The notes: generated by a model not told the origin, from the sequence alone. A stretch of DNA of 64,000 bases from Chloranthus sessilifolius (GCA_021018995.1 CM037588.1:89378765-89442764); one strand, 5' to 3'; shown: positions 34,422 to 43,345, counted from the first letter of the stretch. A program made the numbers and translations.

Positions 34422-35050
34422 AGTTTTATGGATCGTACAAAGCCAGAAAACTTTGTTATCAATAGACAAGAAATTAATGCTGAATTTCAGCAAGGCAAAT
34501 ATGTACCATTCCGTGAATGGTATTTTAAAAAAATTTCTGCAACAAAATTGCAAGAATTTAAAGAACAATTTTACAAATATATTGAAACTTTTTATCAAGT
34601 AATTCCATTTGTCACTTGGTTTAAAGCAACAAAATATCTTGAAATGACTCAGGATGAAAGGAGAATATTTCTCCTTGAGGATTTTCAAAAAGAATGACAG
34701 AAACTAGATGGTTCAATCGTTCAATCGGTTCATCCTCCTGTTGAAGCCCTCAAACTTAACCTAATTCAACAGCTACTTTGGAAGCCACTGCTTTCATCAA
34801 CCCTGTTGACAAATCAAATAATTCTTTAATACAATATACTAATGCCCAACAAGAATTTCTTCACCAACTAAAATCTCGATTAAAATCATTATCTTATAAA
34901 AAACAAATAAAACAGAAAAATTCCCAAATCAAAGTTTTAACTCAAACAACAGAAAATCCTAAATCCAAATCTTATCCTCCAAGTTTTTATAAACAGAAAA
35001 CTCAAAAAATGTTTGAGTCTTCTTCACCAAAGAAATCCAAATCCAAATAA
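34422..35050 (+). pseudogene. Capsid-region remnant of the pararetrovirus
   Basis: Two open pieces. 34428-34697 has YVPFREWYFKKI and FYQVIPFVTWFKATKYLEM. 34698-35050 is lysine- and serine-rich and lies in another frame. A TGA at 34695-34697, a frame change before about 34778 and a TAA at 35048-35050 break it. Only about 210 codons separate the movement domain from the zinc knuckle, short for a caulimovirid capsid protein, so an internal deletion is likely. The capsid assignment rests on position. Confidence 0.45.
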
Positions 35051-35211
35051 AAAACACAAGAACATATTCAATGTTATAAATGTTCAAAGTTTGGTCATTA
35101 TGCCAATAGGTGTAAGATAAAAAAGAAACCAGATCAACTTTATGACAAAGATCCAAAGCTCATTCAAACAAAGTCTAAATTTTCTCCATCTTTTGATAAA
35201 TCAAAAATAAA
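35051..35211 (+). pseudogene. CCHC zinc knuckle of the pararetrovirus
   Basis: After the stop at 35048-35050 the same frame encodes CYKCSKFGHYANRC: Cys codons at 35072, 35081 and 35111 and His at 35096, giving C-x2-C-x4-H-x4-C. Such knuckles bind viral RNA at the capsid protein C-terminus. A lysine-rich tail follows. A frame change near 35210 separates it from the protease frame. Confidence 0.75.
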
Positions 35212-36048
35212 TTGTTAAATTTCTGGAATCATATTCCTACAAATAATCAACCATCTTTATTGGAATTAGCAGACAAAACTACTAATCCAATAAAAGAATC
35301 TCAAACTCAATACTCAAATAATGAATCTATACCTAGACCTGTTACAATCAGTGACCTTAAACATGAAATTAATTCATTAAAAATTGAGATGAGTAAGCAA
35401 AAGAAATCTCTTACTACTCAACCACCAATTCAACAACATAATCAAATCAATGTCATGAGCCACGTAACAGCACAAAAATGGAATATTCAAGTTACTTTGG
35501 TAATCAATCAAGAATTCACTATTAAAGATGTTGTTGCCCTAATTGATAGTGGAGCTGATTTAAATTGTATACAGGAAGGATTGGTTCCTACCCAATATTT
35601 TGATAAAACCACTCAAACCCTTAATAATGCTAGTGGTTACAAAATGAAAATTAAATACAAATTAAATTATGTCTCAATTTGTAATAATGGAGTATGTATT
35701 TCAGCCAATTTTATACTTATCAAAGATTTAACTCAAATAGTAATTCTTGGTACTCCTTTTATCACCTCAATTTTTCCCTTAACCAAGGTAGATGAAAATG
35801 GTATTTATGCCCAATATAATGGACATAATCTCCTATTTCAATTTGTAACTCCACCACAAACAAAAGTTATCAATTCTGTGGAATCTAATTTATTTTTCAA
35901 AGAAAAGCAACTTAACTTCTTACAACAAGAAGTCAAGTTTTTATCTTTAGAAAAACAATTGGAATCTCCTTCAATACAAACCAAGATTTCTCAACTTTTG
36001 AAATCTTACCACAATGATATCTGTAGTGATATACCAAATGCTTTTTGA
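35212..36048 (+). pseudogene. Aspartic protease region of the pararetrovirus
   Basis: Open from about 35212 (no ATG; internal polyprotein segment). Residues 108-120 contain the active site VALIDSGADLNCI with an intact D-S-G triad, followed by the flap region and IVILGTPFI near residues 174-182. A coiled-coil-like segment (residues 48-66) precedes it. The frame ends at a TGA at 36046-36048 and continues open directly into RT, so one substitution separates them. The protease would cleave the viral polyprotein. Confidence 0.75.
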
Positions 36049-37404
36049 GATCGCAAGAAACATATTGTTTCTCTTCCGTATAATCCTGATTTTAATGAAC
36101 GACATATTCCAACTAAAGCACGACCAAGTCAAATGAAACTTGCATATTTGGAATTATGCAAAACTGAAATTGCCAGTTTATTGCACAAACAACTTATTCG
36201 TCCCAGTCACTCCCCATGGAGTTGTACAACTTTTTATGTGAATAAAAATGCTGAACGAGAACGAGGAACTCCTCGACTAGTTATCAATTATAAACCATTA
36301 AATGATTGCCTCCAATGGATTCGTTATCCTATTCCTAACAAAAAGGATTTGCTGGATCGCTTACATTCAGCCACTATTTTCTCCAAATTTGATCTCAAAT
36401 CAGGGTATTGGCAAATTCAAGTGGCCGAGACTGACAGGTATAAAACCGCTTTTACTGTTCCTTTTGGATACTTTGAATGGAATGTTATGCCATTTGGCCT
36501 TAAAAATGCTCCTTCTGAATTTCAGAATATTATGAATGATATATTCACTCCATATACCAAATTTTTTATAGTCTATATTGATGACATACTTATCTTTTCA
36601 AAATCTATTGACCAGCATTTTAAACATCTAAAAATTTTCAAAGACATTATCCACAAAAATAGATTAGTCGTTTCTGCTCCTAAAATCAAGCTATTTCAAA
36701 CATCTATTCGATTTCTTAGTCATAATATTCACCAAGGCCAAATTATTCCAATTGACCGAAGCATTGAATTTGCCTCAAAATTTCCTGATGTAATTCTGGA
36801 CAAAACCCAATTACAGAGATTTATGGGCAGTCTGAATTATGTTACAAATTTTATTCCTAATTTGGCATATGATGTAAAAATATTACAATCACGACTTCAA
36901 AAGAATCCATCCCCATGGACTGATGACCTTACCAAAGTTGTTCGACAAATAAAATTAAAAGTCAAACAAATTCCCTGTCTATCTTTAGCCAATCCACTTT
37001 GGTATAAGATAGTTGAGACAGATGCCTCTCAGCTAGGCTATGGAGGAATTTTAAAAAAATTCAATCCTTCCAAACAGAAGGAAGAATTAGTTAGATACAC
37101 TTCTGGTGTTTGGAAAGATGCCCAAACTAATTATTCAACTATCAAAAAAGAAGTTCTCGCTATTGTCAAATGTATTAAAAAAATTCAGGATGATTTGCTT
37201 AATCAGTCCTTCTTACTTAGAATAGACTGTAGTTCAGCAAAATCCATTTTACAAAAAGATGTCAAAAATCTTGCATCAAAACAAATATTTGCTAGATGGC
37301 AAGCTGAACTATCCTCCTTTGACTTTCAAATTGAATATATACGAGGAGAAACAAATTTTCTCCCTGATTTTCTAACTAGAGAATTTTTGCAGGGTATTTC
37401 TTAA
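36049..37404 (+). CDS. Reverse transcriptase-RNase H of the pararetrovirus (open)
   Basis: Uninterrupted from the codon after the TGA to TAA at 37402-37404. Numbering from the ATG at 36133: RT motifs RLVINYKPLND (48-58), FSKFDLKSGYWQI (83-95, catalytic Asp 87), MPFGLKNAPSEFQ (119-131) and YIDD at 148-151. RNase H shows Asp 297 in VETDASQLGYGG, Glu 340, Asp 365 and Asp 412 in LPDFLTR. All catalytic residues are present, so this is the best-preserved part. There is no integrase after RNase H, consistent with Caulimoviridae. The stop overlaps the next start by one base. Confidence 0.85.
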   Translation, partial: DRKKHIVSLPYNPDFNERHIPTKARPSQMKLAYLELCKTEIASLLHKQLIRPSHSPWSCTTFYVNKNAERERGTPRLVINYKPLNDCLQWIRYPIPNKKDLLDRLHSATIFSKFDLKSGYWQIQVAETDRYKTAFTVPFGYFEWNVMPFGLKNAPSEFQNIMNDIFTPYTKFFIVYIDDILIFSKSIDQHFKHLKIFKDIIHKNRLVVSAPKIKLFQTSIRFLSHNIHQGQIIPIDRSIEFASKFPDVILDKTQLQRFMGSLNYVTNFIPNLAYDVKILQSRLQKNPSPWTDDLTKVVRQIKLKVKQIPCLSLANPLWYKIVETDASQLGYGGILKKFNPSKQKEELVRYTSGVWKDAQTNYSTIKKEVLAIVKCIKKIQDDLLNQSFLLRIDCSSAKSILQKDVKNLASKQIFARWQAELSSFDFQIEYIRGETNFLPDFLTREFLQGIS

Positions 37405-38695
37405 TGGCAGCATCCTCCTCAGGAGGAAAAGGCAAAGAAAGGGGCAATATCCCCTTATCTTCAACTCAAGAATCCATAGATGATCATGCTCTTTGGACAA
37501 TTATCCAAAGCAATAGATATCGAACAAAAGGAGGCTTTCAATTTAAGGACTCTGCTCAAAAAGATATTTCTCTCAATAAAGAGAAAACTGTTCCCAATAA
37601 AGAGAAAACTTCTCTCAATAAAGAGAAGATTGAAACAAAAGAGATTTCTTATATTCAAAAGGATATATTTTCCACCATTCTGGTAATTGAACCAGGAGAT
37701 CAACAATGGATATCTGATCCCTGGGAATTAAAGAGAAGATATTTTGACAAACAAGGATTTCGTGCATTGGATGGCAAAACTCGTTTAATTGCAGAAGCAA
37801 TTTTGACTGCTACTGGATCCATTACCTTTACCCATTATATGGAAAACCAACGGCCAGATAGGCCAATTACTTATAGTAAAGCCATTATTCATAAAATCCT
37901 TAAACCATCCATTTGGGGTTTTGACCTAAATAAATCTCGAAAACTCAGTCCAGGCCACTCTTTCAATTATTGGGATTATATCCAGTCCTTCACCAATGCC
38001 TTTTATTATATGAATCTCAAACAGAAATATTCTTGGTTTCTAAAGATTTGTCCAGATATCCTTCAAGCTGGTATTCCAAATTGGTTCTATAATTGGTGGA
38101 GTCATTTCGGTCCAACCACCAAAATTTTGCCCAAATCATTAATTCCTTTTATAATCAATATGAAGGAGTTAAATTCAAAGGAAAAAATCTTTATTACTCT
38201 GAAGTTGATTTCTTTTTCTTCACAGAATGCAGTATTCCATGGATTTGGATGTGGAATATTCAAATTACCACTATTGATCATTTTCCCACACTCTAAAGAG
38301 CTTACTGGATCCGATGGTGGGATAATATTTCCGACTTTGACAAAAAACTGCTTGAAATTTCATCCATTATCTCTCAGTATACCAAAATAGTAAAACCTGA
38401 GGCTTCTTTATCTTCTTTAAAATCTAATCCTTTTGAAATATTCAAATCCATGATTCGAAAACAACATCCCTATTTATCTGAAACACAGATTAATCATCGT
38501 TGTCTTGCTTCCATGAAAACCCATTTTCTTCAAACCATTAACACAGTATCCCATTCGGATGAAGATTCCCTCACTTCATCTGAAAACAATAATTTCTTCC
38601 ATATTTTAGTAGGGGAATTGCAACCAGACAGTCCTGATCAATCACTCGATAAATATTGGGAGTCAATCATTAATCAGGTCAAGAGTAAAAAATAA
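37404..38695 (+). pseudogene. Downstream ORF of the pararetrovirus, broken
   Basis: It starts at ATG 37404 (TAATG overlap with the RT stop), suggesting reinitiation-coupled translation. The first 245 codons hold an N-terminal low-complexity part with three NKEK repeats (37573-37635), then a conserved-looking region with WELKRRYFDKQGFRALDGKT, SFNYWDYIQSF and NWFYNWWSHFGPT. A frameshift lies near 38140-38150; a stop (TAA near 38297) lies in the other frame, which then runs to 38695. It lacks the viroplasmin/transactivator motif I would expect of caulimovirus ORF VI. It resembles the unassigned second ORF of florendovirus-type genomes. Function unknown. Confidence 0.55.
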
Positions 38696-38699
38696 TTCG

Positions 38700-38860
38700 T
38701 CAACCATCAATACAGCTGTCCACCAGCCAATACAGCTGTCCATCACTCCAAGCAACTGTCAATACAACCAATGAAGTTGTCACTCTAAGCAACTGTCAAT
38801 ACAGCCAATGAAGCTGTCACTTCAAATCAGCCAAAACAGCTAGTTGTTCACGCGTCATCA
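38700..38860 (+). repeat. CAATACAGCTGTC-type repeats upstream of the viral promoter
   Basis: Variants of CAATACAGCTGTC and CAACTGTCAATACA(A/G)CCAATGAAG(T/C)TGTCAC recur at about 38708, 38727, 38753, 38788 and 38831. The longer unit is a direct repeat of about 35 bp. Position upstream of the TATA box suggests an enhancer region; this is not proven. Confidence 0.55.
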
Positions 38861-38968
38861 TTCAGATTATTATAGGCCAACACAGCCTCCAATAGTCCTA
38901 GCTACTCAATAGCATTGCCAACTGTCGATGACGCAAGCCATGAAGTCATCCTCCAAATAATGAAGCAC

Positions 38969-38988
38969 TGACGCATGCCCTTACGTCA
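38969..38988 (+). promoter_or_regulatory. as-1-like element of the viral promoter
   Basis: TGACGCATGCCCTTACGTCA: two TGACG cores in inverted arrangement, about 100 bp upstream of the TATA box. The reverse complement resembles the as-1 element of the CaMV 35S promoter (paired TGACG motifs bound by TGA bZIP factors). More TGACG cores lie nearby, e.g. at about 38929. Confidence 0.55.
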
Positions 38989-39088
38989 GAACACAATTAT
39001 CAAGGGATGAAGCGACTGCATCCAATCCACATAGCACATGTGTCCCACTCAGCGGCGGATTTCAACCAGTTACAAGTCCGCAATCATC

Positions 39089-39098
39089 TATAAAAGGG
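39089..39098 (+). promoter_or_regulatory. TATA box of the viral promoter
   Basis: TATAAAAGGG, between the as-1-like element and the poly(A) signal. A transcript start near 39115-39125 would be expected. The order promoter, poly(A) signal, primer site matches pararetrovirus pregenomic RNA. Confidence 0.65.
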
Positions 39099-39346
39099 TT
39101 AGCCTAGGGATTGTCCAGGACATCGAAAAATTTTCATATCTCTTTCTCTTCTTCCGGTGCTCTCTTTCTCTCAGTTTTTGTTTTCCTTTTGTATCGGAGA
39201 AGTGCTACATATCGGTAATCCTTCTCCTCTTTGTATATATTTGTTTAATGCATGCATAGTAGTGTAATAGGAGCATAATAGTGTGAAGATTCCATATGTT
39301 TTAAGTTTGTAATTGCATTTTGTTTTATTAGGCATTTGTTATATGC

Positions 39347-39352
39347 AATAAA
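39347..39352 (+). terminator. Poly(A) signal AATAAA of the pararetrovirus
   Basis: AATAAA about 230 nt after the inferred transcript start, preceded by T-rich/TTGTAATTG sequence. In pararetroviruses the signal lies inside the leader and is bypassed on the first pass. Confidence 0.5.
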
Positions 39353-39411
39353 AGTTATCTTATTTAGCTCCTCTTCTCTTTCGCAACTATGTCTTCCCCT
39401 TACTCTATGTT

Positions 39412-39427
39412 TGGTATCAAAGCCATG
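39412..39427 (+). other. tRNA-Met primer binding site
   Basis: TGGTATCAAAGCCATG, differing at one base from the plant initiator tRNA-Met complement TGGTATCAGAGCCATG. It marks the conventional zero point of a caulimovirid genome and supports the viral identity and orientation. Confidence 0.75.
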
Positions 39428-39502
39428 TCCGGCTAAGCCCATGGTAATTACATATGGCGGGTGGCTAGTGTTGGAATCTTGAGAGGTAGTGAATCGTGAT
39501 TA

Positions 39503-39516
39503 GGGTGGCTAATCAT
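39503..39516. repeat. 14-bp direct repeat flanking the pararetrovirus (right)
   Basis: GGGTGGCTAATCAT, identical to 32902-32915. It may be a target duplication made at integration or a microhomology used in end joining. Confidence 0.6.
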
Positions 39517-39520
39517 TCGG

Positions 39521-39690
39521 ATTGGTGTGTGTATTACATGCGCCAGGCCAAATCTGGTTAATAAAATCTTGGCGCATGTATTACATGCGCCAAAGCAAAC
39601 GTGGGTTTTCTAAGCTTGGCGTGTGTAATATATGCGCCAATGCAAACCTGGAAAAAAGGTGGCTTGGCGCGTGTTTCACATGTGCCAGGC
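39521..39690. repeat. Quasi-palindrome cluster in the leader of element C
   Basis: Four units of TTGGCGCATGTA-type arms, at about 39521, 39569, 39615 and 39664. The unit at 39569-39593 is a perfect palindrome: 12-bp arms TTGGCGCATGTA / TACATGCGCCAA around one base. The same family occurs in LTR C at 41562-41710. Confidence 0.75.
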
Positions 39691-39699
39691 ACAAATAGT

Positions 39700-40527
39700 G
39701 GGGTTAAATAATCTTGACAACAAACCAGCAAGCCTGAATTCAGTCCTTTTTTTTTTTTTTTTCGGGAAGTGATGCTTCAGAGGACTAATTTCTTAGTTGC
39801 AATGGGTCTCTCCTCACCGAACCTAGGTATACAAGGCTGATTCGAGACTACTAACGCTCTCCCCCAAGGGTTTTCGACTTCATATTTGGATAAGTTACCC
39901 ACCCGATATACCTCCGGCGCAAGCGCCTTCTTAGATACTAGGTGGGGTGGTTCTTTTTCTGATCATCACCACTAGGGGCTGCCGTCGTACCAAGAATCAG
40001 GACGTTTATCTCTTTGCCTAGAATTCCCAACCGATGAAAATCTACCCCCATAAAAATTCAATTAAGTCCCCCTCTTGGTTCAATTTTAATTTCATATTTA
40101 AGGGGGGTTTTCTTTATATTTCCTTTACTTTTCTGTCAATTTTAATTTTAAATTCAATTAAGTCCAAAAATGGGTGGTTATGGTCCCGTGCCGCCTCTAC
40201 GGGCCGGCGTCCACTGGTAGGATATGATTGCGATAAAGTAAATGCTCACGTAGGCCCGCCAAACGGCTAAGGCGTGTAAAAGAAAGTGCAAGTAAGCTCG
40301 CCAATCGACTAAGGTATGCAAATGACAGAAAAGTAAAGGAAATATAAAGACGATGCTGAAGTAGGCCCGCCAATCGGCTAAGGCATGCAAATGATGGAAA
40401 AGTAGGGGTAAGTGAAAGCAAGACTGAATCGTAGGGGTCTATAAAATAATAAAAACAAAAAAAATAGCTAAACGTTAGAAAAAACAAAGAAAAAGGTCAA
40501 ATTTCAAGGGGACGCTCTAATAGCTAG
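39700..40527 (-). other. 5' leader of Tat-like element C
   Basis: Lies just after the primer site in element orientation. No coding frame is convincing. It contains a T-run (39748-39763) and, at about 40250, 40291 and 40361, three direct repeats of GTAGGCCCGCCAATCGGCTAAGG-type sequence (core CGCCAA(T/A)CG(G/A)CTAAGG). Confidence 0.45.
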
Positions 40528-40545
40528 TCCCCAGCAGAGTCGTCA
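40528..40545 (-). other. Primer binding site of Tat-like element C
   Basis: The minus strand reads TGACGACTCTGCTGGGGA four bases after the LTR end. It resembles the TGGCGACTCTGCTGGGGA-type site found in Tat/Ogre elements. Confidence 0.65.
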
Positions 40546-40549
40546 TTTA

Positions 40550-42079
40550 TGCAGCCGTGGGATTTTTTACTAGCCCGTTGTGACGATGCGCACTCGTGAA
40601 AAAATATAGAGTCGCCACTCGAAGCTTTTGGTGTCCCAGGAAACCTAAATCAATTTTATAAGCACCGAAGTGCCAAAAATGTGACTCCGACTCATTGGTC
40701 TACGCCAAAGACTCTTGGGTAGGGGCTTCGGTTATCGATCGGGAAGGTGTTAGGCACCCGACCAACCCGCTTAAAAGTGGTCTCTACTTGTGGCCAAAAT
40801 AAACTAGAAAAATAAGAAAGAAAAGAGTACTTCCTCTTTCCCTAAGGCACCTTTACCCTATTTGTGCCCCTCCGCCACTATCGAGATTTCAACGGCGTAA
40901 CGGTACAATTTCAAGGGCAGAGCAAAAGGTAAGAAGGTAGAGGACTAAAGGGGAGAGCCAGAGCTCTCGAGCCCTTATAGCATGTGTGTGGACCTTCGCG
41001 TAGGTGCACTTGACAAGCTTTCGATAGCTTGAATGGTTGGAGAATGGGTTCTAACCTCTAAGGCTTGATAGCTAAGGGGTAGAGGAAGAAGGCTAGGGGG
41101 TGGTTCTCTCCTAACTCAAGGTTTTTTTGTGGAAGATGGGGTTTAAGGGGGGGCTTTTGAATTCTGGAATTGGTATGGAATGGGTGCACCAAAGGGAGGA
41201 AAAGCTTCTCTCTTAATATTTTTCTCTCTTGAAAAATTTTTCAAGACTTTGTAAAGGGAGGGGTGCCTCTCTATTTATAGGAAAAAGGGAGGTTAGGAGG
41301 GTGCTTAAGTGCTAATTAGGGTTAGCAATTAGGTAATCTTCTAATCTAAGGTTTCCTCAGATTTTGGGAGCTTGGAAATGTGGGCAATGGGCTTCAATGG
41401 TAGATAATAGGGTGAGGTTTCAAATGACTAAAGGGTTGTAAATAGGGTAATCAGAGGTGCAACAGGCCTAATAAAACCCATCCTAAACATTGAGATGGTC
41501 AATAAGTCAAACTCCAAAACTGGATTTCGAGCAAAAACCCATGGTTACTGTAGCTAAGCCTAGCATGTGTATTACACGCGCCAAGCATAGCTACAATGTT
41601 CGGAAGTTCGAAGCCCAAGGTGGGTCCCACTTATACTTGGCATGTGTATTAGATGCGCCAAGTCATTTTTGGAAAAAAAAATGGCTTGGTGCATGTAATA
41701 CATGCGCCATGTATGCCCTAACCAAGTGCAGTTCCTTGGCACTACTCGGATCGCCATAACTTTGGACGTACAACTTGGATTGAGGTGATTCTTGACTTGT
41801 TGAAAAGCTGAGAACCTCTACTTTTCAATGGTATAAGATTTAGTATCAGTAAAGCTCCCTAACAGCCCTGACACAATTCACTCTAACCATGACCTGAGAG
41901 GGTTAACTGAGGGTTCAGAGAGGTTTCTAAAGGTTGGGGGTAACTCCTAAGGATTTGGGTATGTTTTTAAGGGTTTGGGAAGATTCCTAAGAGTACGGGA
42001 GGGGATATCGGAAGCTCGGGGGTGCACCTCTCTCGAAGTATGTTTTGATCGGGCCTTGAGACAATTTTGGGTGTCTATA
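40550..42079 (-). mobile_element. LTR C, Tat-like (5' LTR, minus strand)
   Basis: On the minus strand it starts TATAGACACCCAAAATTG (TG mutated to TA) at 42079 and ends near GGCTGCA at 40550, next to the primer site. A TATAAATAG box on the minus strand is at 41271-41279. The region 41562-41710 upstream of that box carries a quasi-palindrome array. No coding sequence. It defines the right end of element C. Confidence 0.65.
41562..41710. repeat. Quasi-palindrome array in U3 of LTR C
   Basis: Three units: near 41564 (AGCATGTGTATTACACGCGCC), 41637 (TTGGCATGTGTATTAGATGC) and 41685 (TTGGTGCATGTAATACATGC, with GCC following). All are variants of the 25-bp palindrome at 39569. They lie between LTR start and TATA box. 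Confidence 0.7.
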
Positions 42080-43082
42080 AATACAAATCCATGAATCGAG
42101 CTGGTACGACAATTAATCCATGAAGCGAACTGGTACGGCAGTTAATCTGTGAATCAAACTGGTATGACAGTATGTCCGTGAATCAAACCGACATGGCAGT
42201 GTATTTGTATTCTAAATTTGCATTCTGAACTTTGAAAAAAAATTGAACTCTGAAAACTCTGAACTCTGAGAATTCTGAACTCTGCAATCTCTGAACTCTG
42301 AAACCCTGAATCTTGAACTCTGAAAATGTGAACTCTGACATCCTTGACTTCGGAACTCCGACCTTTGAACTTTGAAACTATGAACTGTGACACTTTGGAC
42401 TGCAACTTGTATATGAACACTGAAACTCTGACATCTGAACTGTAAACCCCGAATATGAAAAAGAACGAACTGGCATCTAAAATCAATTTCTGTTTGATAT
42501 GAAAATGACCTTTAAAATATATTTCTGCTTGAAAAGATTCTTTGATATGAAAATGCTTTTGTTTCACAATAAAAAAAAGGTTTTTTGTTTTATTATGACC
42601 CTGATTTTTGCTTTGAAATTCAATTTGTAAATGCTCTTGAATATTGCCAATAAATTGATGCTTCGTTATGATAAAATATGAAATTGTACTGAATTTCTCC
42701 CTACTAAGCTTAGACTGTTAGCTCACCCCTCGACTGTACGTCATAGGTGCAGGTCTTGATTTGGATCCAGAGCTTGAGGCACATCTTCTACCACAGACTG
42801 GTGGATTTAGACTTGACAAAAGTTTGGATTTGAGGTTTAGGCTTGGTACGTCCAAGCACCGGTGGTTCCATTTTAGCTTTTAGTTACACGCTATTGTAGA
42901 ATTCGAACGTTTTAGTTCTGCCAAATATTAACTACTTGATTTCCGCATTGTGTGGATGTACCAAGTAATGAAATCTATATTTGGATCATGTTTTGCGACC
43001 TGACAGTCTGGGTTTTCTCCCAGTTGCTTTAAAAAAAATGTTACCTTAGAAAATTGTGATGGGAAAATCCGGGCTGTCACAG
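42080..43082. repeat. LTR-like repeat ending in GGGCTGTCACA (copy 2)
   Basis: Related to the end of 3600-6987 by layout and terminal sequence. It contains a 29-bp tandem repeat x 4 starting at 42089, 42118, 42147 and 42176 (consensus CCATGAATCAAACTGGTACGACAG) and, at about 42240-42440, many AACTCTGA copies. The left end coincides with the end of LTR C, suggesting element C inserted into it or truncated it. Confidence 0.45.
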
Positions 43083-43308
43083 CCTTAGTTAAAATGCTCA
43101 AGTAATAACAATAGTTTGGAGGGAAGTTAACTCTTATGCCAACTACTCAATGAAGAAAGGAGTTGAAGAAGCCAATGTAGCTCGATGTTAGATAGAGATA
43201 TGATCCAAATTAGTGTTCTCTCACTCGAGAAGATTTAATTTTTATACGGGATAGATTGTAAAATTTTCATTTTGAATGAAAGGGCCTTCCTACCCAATTT
43301 CTAATTAA

Positions 43309-43345
43309 AAAAAATAATAATAATAAATAATAATAATAATAATTT
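43309..43345. repeat. AAT microsatellite
   Basis: An (AAT)n run with one interruption, in an A/T-rich spacer between the LTR-like repeat and the foldback element. Confidence 0.8.

Larger units (their letters stand above)
32916..39502 (+). mobile_element. Endogenous caulimovirus-like pararetrovirus copy
   Basis: A 6.59-kb block whose plus-strand gene order is movement-like protein, short capsid region, zinc knuckle, aspartic protease, RT-RNase H, downstream ORF, then promoter, poly(A) signal and tRNA-Met primer site. There is no integrase and no LTR, as expected for Caulimoviridae. The circular genome appears opened inside the leader: 75 bp of leader follow the primer site on the right and about 440 bp of leader precede the first ORF on the left. 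It is broken by several stops and frameshifts, so it is a relic. It resembles florendovirus/petuvirus-type layouts; genus is not established. Confidence 0.8.
13692..42079 (-). mobile_element. Tat-like element C, interrupted by two insertions (model)
   Basis: From right to left: 5' LTR C (40550-42079), tRNA-type primer site (40528-40545), leader (39517-40527), pararetrovirus insertion (32916-39502), rest of leader and gag (32901-29500), protease (29302-28841), Athila-like insertion (17729-28835), protease tail (17723-17118), RT, RNase H, second RNase H and integrase down to 13692. All parts share minus orientation and correct order, and both insertions are bracketed by short direct repeats. 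Removing them leaves about 10.7 kb, plausible for this lineage. The 3' LTR is missing. The model is inference; each part is seen. Confidence 0.55.

Noticed and set aside
42154..42567. 137-codon minus-strand frame
   Set aside because: Runs through the AACTCTGA low-complexity repeats and a 29-bp tandem array, giving a repetitive Ser/Phe-rich translation.
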